64,000 nucleotides of DNA, from contig NZ_CP081496.1 of NCBI RefSeq assembly GCF_019774615.1, forward strand, positions 930,001 to 994,000, in the 5' to 3' direction. Positions 52,188 to 58,392 of the stretch are shown here, one piece after another. Source of the DNA: Streptomyces sp. BHT-5-2 (GTDB taxonomy: Bacteria > Actinomycetota > Actinomycetes > Streptomycetales > Streptomycetaceae). Below the pieces are notes generated by a model. That model saw nothing but the letters and a program-made list of their open reading frames with translations. It did not search any database and had not been told where the DNA came from. Made by a program: the position numbers and the translations under genes. The first letter of the stretch is position 1. Each line of letters starts with the position of its first letter.

Positions 52188-52835
52188 ATGACAGGACAAG
52201 TTCGAACCGTCGACGGCAGAGTTGCCGGTCGCCGCGGACAGGCGACGCGGCAAAAGCTTCTCGACTGCCTCAGTGAAATGCTCAGTTCGTCCCCCTATCG
52301 GGACGTCAAAGTCATCGATGTGGCCCGAAAAGCGGGCACTTCACCCGCGACGTTCTATCAGTACTTCCCCGACGTCGAAGGCGCGGTCCTCGAAATCGCC
52401 GAAGAGATGGCGAAAGAGGGCGCGAGCCTGACGGATCTGGTCGCCGAACGCTCCTGGGTGGGCAAGTCCGGTTGGCAGTCCGCGGAAGAACTGGTCGAGG
52501 GCTTCCTCTCCTTCTGGCGCAAGCACGACGCGATCCTGCGCGTCGTCGACCTGGGCGCCGCCGAGGGCGACAAGCGGTTCTACAAGATCCGCATGAAGAT
52601 CCTCAACGCGGTCACCAACTCCCTTACGGAGTCGATCCAGGAGCTCCAGGCCAAGAACAAGGTCGACAAGGACGTCAGCGCGGCGGCCATGGCCGGTTCC
52701 CTGGTCGCGATGCTGGCGGCGGTCGCCGGCCACCAGAAGGGCTTCCAGAGCTGGGGCGTCAAGCAGGCCGAACTCAAGCCCAACCTGGCGCTGCTGGTCC
52801 ACTTCGGCATCACCGGCAAGAAGCCGACCAAGTAG
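52188..52835 (+). CDS. TetR/AcrR-family transcriptional regulator
   Basis: A 215-aa repressor-type protein. The N-terminal HTH (residues ~18-65, VIDVARKAGTSPATFYQYFP) is a clear TetR domain, and the helical C-terminal ligand domain ends in a Lys-rich tail. No ribosome site precedes the ATG. A degenerate half of the regulon palindrome (CTGACGGCATGACAG, 52180-52194) overlaps the start codon and could allow autoregulation. It is the only TetR gene in the window, so it is the nearest candidate for the repressor of the CTGACG-N3-CGTCAG regulon, but it could also serve a conserved role beside afsK. Confidence 0.85.
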   Translation: MTGQVRTVDGRVAGRRGQATRQKLLDCLSEMLSSSPYRDVKVIDVARKAGTSPATFYQYFPDVEGAVLEIAEEMAKEGASLTDLVAERSWVGKSGWQSAEELVEGFLSFWRKHDAILRVVDLGAAEGDKRFYKIRMKILNAVTNSLTESIQELQAKNKVDKDVSAAAMAGSLVAMLAAVAGHQKGFQSWGVKQAELKPNLALLVHFGITGKKPTK

Positions 52836-53245
52836 CCGGCCTCCCGAAGCGCCGGCCCCAGAAGTCCGCGTCGGGCCGCCGCTCCACCGGGAACGCCGCG
52901 TCGCCGTACGGCCGTACCGCCGGTGCCACCGCTCCGGGAGCGCCGCGCGACCACGCCGCGCCTCGGCAGCAGCTCTGCCGCCGGGGAAGCCGGAGCTTCC
53001 CCGATGTCCCGTGATTTCCGGGGCAGTTCGATCCCCGTCCTGTAACCGTCCTGCCATAGCTGTACACCACACGCAGCCGGGTGCCGACCGTCCCCCAGGG
53101 GGCCGTACGGCACCCGCTGCGTGTACGGGGCCGGTTCGGGCCGTCCCGCGTACGCGTCCCCATCCGGCTTTCGCCCAGGGCCCGTTCGGTGCCCGCTTCA
53201 GCACCGACCCGCGCGGTCCACCCCCGTTCAACCGATCCGCCCCGT
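52836..53245. other. Intergenic region between convergent TetR and nitroreductase-type genes
   Basis: The 410 bp contain a long hairpin (53069-53124) and otherwise no supported gene. The right part, from about 53150, has repeated ATCC and GGTCC words that mirror the repetitive C-terminal codons of the neighbouring gene. Confidence 0.4.
53069..53124. terminator. Long multi-segment terminator hairpin
   Basis: ACACGCAG (53069-53076) pairs with CTGCGTGT (53117-53124). Inside, GGGTGCCG pairs with CGGCACCC, and CCCC/GGGG closes the centre. It can serve the TetR transcript from the left and the catabolic transcript from the right. Confidence 0.7.
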
Positions 53246-53758
53246 TCACCGATCCATGCGGTCCTTCCGGCCCTTTCGGTCCATCCGGTCCGACCGATCC
53301 AGCCGGAACAGTCGGATCTCCCGTTCCACCCGCGCCTGATAGGCCGCGTACGGCGGCCAGAACGCCAGCGCCGCCCGCCAGGCCCGTTCGCGCTCCTCCC
53401 CGGTCAGCAGCCGGGCCCGCACCGGGATGTCCCGGCCCCGCCAACTCACCTCCGCCTCCGGGTTCTTCAGGAGATTTCCCGTCCAGGCCGGATGCCCCGG
53501 GCGCCCGAAGTTGCTGCCGACCAGCAGCCAGCCGCCGTCGTCCTGCGGCATACAGGCCAGCGGAGTGCGCCGCGGCAGCCCGCTCCGCGCGCCGGTCGCG
53601 GTGAGCACGACGCCGGGCAACATCCGCGCACTGAGCAGCTTCCGGCCGCCGGACAGCCGGTGGACGGCGCGGTCGAGCACGGGGATGACGTGCGGTGCGA
53701 TCCGCGCGAACGTCCGGGTCGCGGAGATCTTCTGCACCAGTCGCGCACGCCGGCCCAT
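53246..53758 (-). CDS. F420-dependent nitroreductase/quinone reductase (DDN) family protein
   Basis: A 170-aa split-beta-barrel protein of the Ddn family. ATGARSGLPRRTPLACMPQDDGGWLLVGSNFGRPGHPAWTGNL is reduced here to its key parts: TGARSGLPR..., GGWLLVGSNFG and HPAWTGNL, followed by PEAEV. Known members reduce quinones or nitro compounds with F420H2. The C-terminus carries a low-complexity repeat (LDRSDRMDRKGRKDRMDR) not seen in the family. The ATG overlaps the stop codon of the acyl-CoA dehydrogenase gene (TGATG), so the two are coupled. fbiC in this window provides the cofactor. Confidence 0.82.
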   Translation of the reverse strand: MGRRARLVQKISATRTFARIAPHVIPVLDRAVHRLSGGRKLLSARMLPGVVLTATGARSGLPRRTPLACMPQDDGGWLLVGSNFGRPGHPAWTGNLLKNPEAEVSWRGRDIPVRARLLTGEERERAWRAALAFWPPYAAYQARVEREIRLFRLDRSDRMDRKGRKDRMDR

Positions 53759-55044
53759 CAGGCGCCGACCGCCTCTCGCGCCGCCGGATCCGCGACGGCG
53801 CCCGCACCCCCCTCCCCGGCCCCGAACAGGCCCGCCTGCTCGGCCGCCCGGGCCCGTAGCCGGTGCACCGGGCCCAGCAGCAGCTCGTCGCCGGCCGCCC
53901 GCTGGAAGCAGAGGTGCGCCGCGTCCTCCCCGGCGGAGCCGACGCCGCCGGGCAGCCGCACCGCCTCCGCGGCCACCGCACGCAGCGCCTCCAGCCCCTG
54001 GGCCAGCGCCAACGCGCCCACTCCGGGCTCGGCGCGGCCGCCGCCCGCCGCCCAGGCCGCGTGGTACGCCGCCGAGCGCGCCGCCCGCACCGCCACGTAC
54101 AGCTCGACCAGCCGGCGCTGCACCGCCTGGAAGGCACCGTCCGACCGCCCGCCCCGGTCGCGCTCCCTGACCCAGCCGACCGTCCGGGACAGCGTCGCGT
54201 CGGCCGCTCCGACCGCCTCGGCCGCCAGGCACGCGGCCGCCGTCGCCCCGGTGACGGCCAGCGCCGCGGCCGCCGCCTCCGCGGCGACGGCGTCCCCGCT
54301 CCCGTGTCCTGTCGGGGCGTCTCCCAGCAACTCGGCTTCCACCTCGCGGAGTTCGACGCGCGCCTGCGGCCGGGCGCCGTCCGGTGCCGTCTGCCGGGCC
54401 CGCAGCAGCCCCGGCACCGCCGCACCGTCCGCGCCCTTGGCCCGTACGGCGAAGAGCAGGGTGCGGCTGCGCGCGAACCCGCCGGTGTGCGCGGCGACGA
54501 CCAGCACGTCCGCGGTGTGCCCGTCGAGGACGTGACCCGCCTCCCCGTAGAGCCGCCAGCCGTTGTCGACGGTCCGCGCCTGGATTCCGCCGGCCCGGCC
54601 GCCGCCGGCCCAGTCGCCGCCGTTGGGCCCGGTCAGCGCGAGCGCGGTGGCCAGTTGCCCGCCCGGTACGACGAGGGTGGCGGTCAGCTCCCCGGTGGCC
54701 AGGCCCGGCAGCAGCTCGGCACGGAGGCGCTCGCCACCCAGCGCCAGGATCAGCGGGGCGGCCAGCACGGTGGTGGCGAGCAGCGGCGCGGGGAGGACGG
54801 CGCGGCCGGTCTCCTCGCAGGCCAGGGCGAGTTCGGTGGGCCCGCGGCCGCGGCCGCCGTACGCGGTGGGCAGGGCCAGACCGGGCAGGCCGGCCTCCCG
54901 GGCGAGCCGCCGCCACAACTCCGGGTCGTGGCCCGTCGGGTTGCGGGCCGCGGCCCTGCCCCCCTCCGGGCCGCGGCGCTTGCCCAGCAGCTCGCGCAGC
55001 GTGCGGCGGATCTCGACCTGCTCCTCGGTGAACGCGGCATCCAT
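53758..55044 (-). CDS. Acyl-CoA dehydrogenase family protein
   Basis: A 428-aa flavoprotein of the FadE type. The N-terminal helical domain (FTEEQVEIRRTLRELLGKR..., AREAGLPGLALPTAYGGRG), the middle beta domain and the C-terminal helices (AVQRRLVELYVAVRAARSAAYHAAW) are recognisable. I cannot place a catalytic Glu with certainty. Steroid-pathway FadE enzymes work as heterodimers in which one subunit lacks it; no second FadE gene is present here. GGGAGGAG lies 7 nt before the ATG. Two regulon palindromes lie in the gap to the divergent thiolase gene. Confidence 0.84.
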   Translation of the reverse strand: MDAAFTEEQVEIRRTLRELLGKRRGPEGGRAAARNPTGHDPELWRRLAREAGLPGLALPTAYGGRGRGPTELALACEETGRAVLPAPLLATTVLAAPLILALGGERLRAELLPGLATGELTATLVVPGGQLATALALTGPNGGDWAGGGRAGGIQARTVDNGWRLYGEAGHVLDGHTADVLVVAAHTGGFARSRTLLFAVRAKGADGAAVPGLLRARQTAPDGARPQARVELREVEAELLGDAPTGHGSGDAVAAEAAAAALAVTGATAAACLAAEAVGAADATLSRTVGWVRERDRGGRSDGAFQAVQRRLVELYVAVRAARSAAYHAAWAAGGGRAEPGVGALALAQGLEALRAVAAEAVRLPGGVGSAGEDAAHLCFQRAAGDELLLGPVHRLRARAAEQAGLFGAGEGGAGAVADPAAREAVGA

Positions 55045-55164
55045 CGGCGGGCTCCTCCCGACCGTGCGGCGGATCCCGCCCGCTCGGCCGGGATCCGAAG
55101 CTGACAGCGTCCGGACCCGCCAGGGCCCCGGTCCAACAGGGATCGGAACCGACAGGATCCAAAT

Positions 55165-55179
55165 CTGACGGAGCGTCAT
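55165..55179. promoter_or_regulatory. Regulon palindrome G (CTGACGGAGCGTCAT)
   Basis: Near-perfect copy with one end mismatch, 120 bp upstream of the acyl-CoA dehydrogenase ATG and 67 bp from site H. Confidence 0.72.
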
Positions 55180-55245
55180 GGTAGGTACGGGGGCGGCACT
55201 TTCCTAGAGAGGCGACGGTGCATCCCGTAGGGCGGGAGGGATGGA

Positions 55246-55262
55246 TCTGATGTACCGTCAGA
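55246..55262. promoter_or_regulatory. Regulon palindrome H (TCTGATG-TAC-CGTCAGA)
   Basis: Differs from site A at one of 17 positions. It ends 3 bp before the thiolase ATG, so bound repressor would cover the transcription and translation start. Confidence 0.8.
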
Positions 55263-55265
55263 TCC

Positions 55266-56456
55266 ATGACGCTGACGTCAGGGACCCTCTTCCGGAAACG
55301 CAAGGTTGCCGTCGCCGGAGTCGCGCTCTCCGACTGCGGACGGGTGGACGAGGCCACCCCGTACGCCCTGCACGCCCAGGCCGCCCGCCGGGCGCTCGCC
55401 GACTCCGGGCTCGACCGGTCGGCGATCGACGGCTTCGCCTCGGCCGGCCTCGGCACCCTCGCCCCCGTCGAAGTCGCCGAATACCTGGGACTGCGCCCCA
55501 CCTGGGTGGACTCCACCGCGGTCGGCGGCGCCACCTGGGAGGTGATGGCCGCGCACGCCGCCGACGCGATCGCGGCCGGCCACGCCAACGCCGTCCTCCT
55601 GGTCTACGGCTCCACCGCGCGCGCCGACCTCAAGGCCGGGCGCCGCACCGCCAACCTCTCCTTCGGCTCCCGGGGCCCGCTCCAGTTCGAGGTCCCCTAC
55701 GGGCACACCCTGATCGCCAAGTACGCGATGGCCGCGCGCCGCCATCAGCACCAGTACGGGACCACCCTGGAACAGCTGGCCGAGATAGCCGTCCAGGCGC
55801 GCGCCAACGCGGCCGCCAACCCCGACGCCATGTATCGCGAACCGATCACCGTGGACGAGGTGCTGTCCGGGCCGGTGATCGCCGACCCGTTCACCAAGCT
55901 GCACTGCTGCATCCGCTCCGACGGCGGCTGCGCGGTGCTGCTGGTCGCCGAGGACCACGTGCCCGACCTGGCCAAGCGCCCGGTCTGGGTGCTCGGTTCG
56001 GGCACCGCCGTCTCGCACACGTCCATGGCGGAGTGGGACGACTTCACCGTCTCCCCCGCCGCCGTCTCCGGCCGACTCGCCTTCGAACGCGCCGGCGTCC
56101 GCCCCGCCGAGATCGACCTCGCCGAGATCTACGACGCCTTCACCTACATGACCCTGGTGACACTGGAGGACCTGGGCTTCTGCGCCAAGGGGGAGGGCGG
56201 CGCGTTCGTCGAGAAGGGGCGGCTGCTGCGGGACGGCGCGCTGCCGGTCAACACCGACGGCGGCGGGCTGGCCGCCTGCCATCCCGGTATGCGGGGGCTG
56301 TTCCTGCTGGTCGAGGCGGTCCGCCAGCTCCGCGGTGAGGCCGGCCCGGGCCGCCAGGTCCACAAGCCGGGCGGCGCCCTGCCACGGCTCGCCGTGGCGT
56401 CCGGCACCGGCGGCTGGTTCTGCTCGTCGGGGACGGTGGTGCTGGGGGCGGGGTGA
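55266..56456 (+). CDS. Ltp2-like thiolase/aldolase (lipid-transfer protein family)
   Basis: A 396-aa thiolase-fold protein. VAVAGVALSDCGRVDEATPYALHAQAARRALADSG-type opening, TAVGGATWEVMAAHAADAI in the place of the usual Cys loop (no nucleophilic Cys seen), AEIYDAFTYMTLVTLEDLGFC near 288, and TDGGGLAACHPGMRG. The missing Cys and the YDAF segment fit retro-aldolases of the Ltp2 type. The ATG has no ribosome site and lies 3 bp after a regulon palindrome, so the mRNA is probably leaderless. Its likely DUF35 partner is the gene at 57571-58101. Confidence 0.86.
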   Translation: MTLTSGTLFRKRKVAVAGVALSDCGRVDEATPYALHAQAARRALADSGLDRSAIDGFASAGLGTLAPVEVAEYLGLRPTWVDSTAVGGATWEVMAAHAADAIAAGHANAVLLVYGSTARADLKAGRRTANLSFGSRGPLQFEVPYGHTLIAKYAMAARRHQHQYGTTLEQLAEIAVQARANAAANPDAMYREPITVDEVLSGPVIADPFTKLHCCIRSDGGCAVLLVAEDHVPDLAKRPVWVLGSGTAVSHTSMAEWDDFTVSPAAVSGRLAFERAGVRPAEIDLAEIYDAFTYMTLVTLEDLGFCAKGEGGAFVEKGRLLRDGALPVNTDGGGLAACHPGMRGLFLLVEAVRQLRGEAGPGRQVHKPGGALPRLAVASGTGGWFCSSGTVVLGAG

Positions 56457-56626
56457 CGGGGGCGGGGTGACCCGGTCGGGGCGGGTTACTACCGGGGGGG
56501 GAGGGGTTTCCGTCTGGGGCCGGTGCGCCTTGGCCGCGGCGCGCGGCGCGGGTGGCCGACGCGTGGTCACCGCGCCCCACGCCGCCCCCAGCGCGCGCCG
56601 CGCGTGCCCCGCGTACGCTGCCCGAC

Positions 56627-57406
56627 ATGCCCGAGCACACGGATCACCGCGCCGACGGGGCCGCGCCCGCCCCCGAACCGTCCCCGGAGACCGACACCGA
56701 GACCGAGACCGGCACAGGCACCGACACCGACAGCGGCGCAGGTGACGACGCCCGCTCCTTCCATGAGCTGCTGCGCGGTCTGCGGGTCTGGGAGGCGGAG
56801 CTGCCGTCCTTCGAGCCGGAGCAGGCGCCGGGCGAGCCACTGCCGCTGTTCCGGCAGTGGCTGCGGGAGGCCGCCGAGGCCGGCGTCCCCGAGCCGCACA
56901 CCATGTCGCTGGCCACGGCGGACGCGACCGGCGACCCGTCCGTGCGCATCGTGATGCTGCACGACGCGGACGAGCGCGGCTGGCACTTCGGCACCCACCG
57001 CGACAGCCGCAAGGGCCGCGAGCTGGCCGCCCGTCCGCGGGCCGCGCTGGCCTTCTACTGGGCGGCGGTCGGCCGCCAGGTGCGGGTGCGGGGCACGGTG
57101 ACCGCGGCGAGCCCGCAGGAGAGCGCGGCCGATCTGCACCGCCGCTCCACGGGCGCGCTGGCCGCCGCCCTGGTGGGCCACCAGAGCGAGGTGCTGGGCT
57201 CGTCCGCCGAGCTGGCCCGCGCCGCGGACGCCGCCTGGGAGCGTGCCCGCCGCGAACCGGACGCGCCGGTCCCGAGCTGGACGCTGTACGTACTGCGCGC
57301 CGACGAGGTCGAGTTCTTCCAGGGCGATCAGCGTCGGCGTCAGCACGTAAGACTCAACTACCGCCGAGTGGAGGGTGGTTGGGAGCGGGAACTGCTCTGG
57401 CCATGA
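56627..57406 (+). CDS. Pyridoxamine 5'-phosphate oxidase (PdxH) family protein
   Basis: A 259-aa FMN-binding split-barrel protein. TMSLATADATGDPSVRIVMLHDAD near residue 88, HFGTHRDSRKGRELAA and AALAFYWAAVGRQVRVRG form the FMN site, and the C-terminal RLNYRRVEGGWERELLWP matches the PdxH end, where Arg and His contact the substrate. It may make PLP or belong to the PdxH-like group with other substrates. The first ~45 residues are a Thr/Glu/Asp repeat tail. No ribosome site precedes the ATG. It has no regulon palindrome and is probably independent of the catabolic genes. Confidence 0.84.
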   Translation: MPEHTDHRADGAAPAPEPSPETDTETETGTGTDTDSGAGDDARSFHELLRGLRVWEAELPSFEPEQAPGEPLPLFRQWLREAAEAGVPEPHTMSLATADATGDPSVRIVMLHDADERGWHFGTHRDSRKGRELAARPRAALAFYWAAVGRQVRVRGTVTAASPQESAADLHRRSTGALAAALVGHQSEVLGSSAELARAADAAWERARREPDAPVPSWTLYVLRADEVEFFQGDQRRRQHVRLNYRRVEGGWERELLWP

Positions 57407-57465
57407 GGCAGGCGCGCCGGCCGCCGAGGCGCAGAGGCCATGGACGCCACGACGACCCCGGAGGC

Positions 57466-57560
57466 CACGGCAGCCCTGGGGATCACGACGGCCCCGGGGA
57501 TCACGGGAGTCACGGGGGCACGGGGGCATGGGGGCACGGGGGTCACGGGGGCACTGAGGC
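57466..57560 (+). repeat. Degenerate GGGGGCACG/GGGGATCACG tandem repeats
   Basis: About 95 bp of units containing GGGG followed by (T/G)CACG or ATCACG, in the gap between convergent pdxH-like and DUF35 genes. It carries at least six G-runs of four or five and could stall polymerase; no gene is present. Confidence 0.5.
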
Positions 57561-57570
57561 CACGGAGGGT

Positions 57571-58101
57571 TCACTCCGGCCGGAAGACCGGGACGGCGTA
57601 TCCACCGCCCGTCGCCGGACCGCCGCCGACCCCCTCCGCCGACTCGGGGCGGAAGTGGACCACGAGCGGCATCCCGATCCGCAGGTCCGACTCCGCGCAG
57701 TCGATCACCTCGGTCATCATCCGGGGCCCTTCGGCCAGTTCGACGACGGCCGCCACGTACGGGACGCGACCCCCGAAGGGCGGAAGGTCGTTGCGGTGCA
57801 CCACGGACCAGGTGTAGAGGGTGGCCCGGCCGCCGGCCGGCTCCCAGACGACGTCCTCGCTCCAGCAGTACGGGCAGAACTCGCGCGGGTAGTGGTGCGC
57901 CACCCCGCACCCCTCGGCCCGGCACCGGCGCAGCAGCAGCCGCCCCTCGACCGCGGCCTCCCAGTAGAGCCGGGTGAAGGCATCCACCTCCGGCAGATCG
58001 AACCGCACCACCGCGCGCCCCGACCCACCCGCGCCACCGGCCCCGCTCGTATCCCGGGCCCGCCCCGCACCCCCGGCCTGTGTCGCCTCCCGCGCCGTCA
58101 T
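57571..58101 (-). CDS. Zn-ribbon/OB-fold DUF35 protein
   Basis: A 176-aa protein. After a Gly/Ala tail comes LYWEAAVEGRLLLRRCRAEGC, then CX... and CPYC (ribbon CRAEGCGVAHHYPREFCPYC), then an OB fold with TLYTWSVVHRNDLPPF and VPYVAAVVELAEGPRM. It is the second DUF35 gene in the window and the only candidate partner for the Ltp2-like protein at 55266. Unlike the first pair, the two genes converge with the pdxH-like gene between them. A perfect regulon palindrome lies 39 bp upstream of the ATG. Confidence 0.85.
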   Translation of the reverse strand: MTAREATQAGGAGRARDTSGAGGAGGSGRAVVRFDLPEVDAFTRLYWEAAVEGRLLLRRCRAEGCGVAHHYPREFCPYCWSEDVVWEPAGGRATLYTWSVVHRNDLPPFGGRVPYVAAVVELAEGPRMMTEVIDCAESDLRIGMPLVVHFRPESAEGVGGGPATGGGYAVPVFRPE

Positions 58102-58139
58102 CGGACCACCCGCCCCACGCTCGCTCTCACCATCTCGGC

Positions 58140-58154
58140 CTGACGGTACGTCAG
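58140..58154. promoter_or_regulatory. Regulon palindrome I (CTGACG-GTA-CGTCAG)
   Basis: The most perfect copy of the shared palindrome (6-bp arms, 3-bp spacer), 39 bp upstream of the DUF35 gene at 58101 in the divergent gap. Confidence 0.82.
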
Positions 58155-58289
58155 TTCAGCTCATCCCCGACCCGACCGCAAGAGGGGCGCTTCTCGGGGT
58201 ACCCCCAGGGACACCACGAGAAGCGCTCCAAGGGACCTCCCCGAGAAGCGCCCCCAGTCACCCCCAACCTTTACCGCGCACACCCATTC

Positions 58290-58304
58290 CTGACGCGTCG
58301 TCAG
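58290..58304. promoter_or_regulatory. Regulon palindrome J (CTGACG-CGT-CGTCAG)
   Basis: Perfect 6-bp arms, 89 bp upstream of the acyl-CoA synthetase ATG and 24 bp (start to start) from site K. The 136 bp between sites I and J contain an inverted GAGAAGCGC word pair but no gene. Confidence 0.8.
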
Positions 58305-58313
58305 TTCAGTAAT

Positions 58314-58328
58314 CTGACTAAATGTCAG
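58314..58328. promoter_or_regulatory. Regulon palindrome K (CTGAC-TAAAT-GTCAG)
   Basis: Arms CTGAC/GTCAG perfect with an AT-rich centre, 65 bp upstream of the acyl-CoA synthetase ATG. Sites J and K form a double operator. Confidence 0.7.
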
Positions 58329-58392
58329 CTACGGCTGAGCGCGGTACGGCGCGCAGTCCACGAGAGCCGTCACACAGGAGCGGGCGTCTGCG

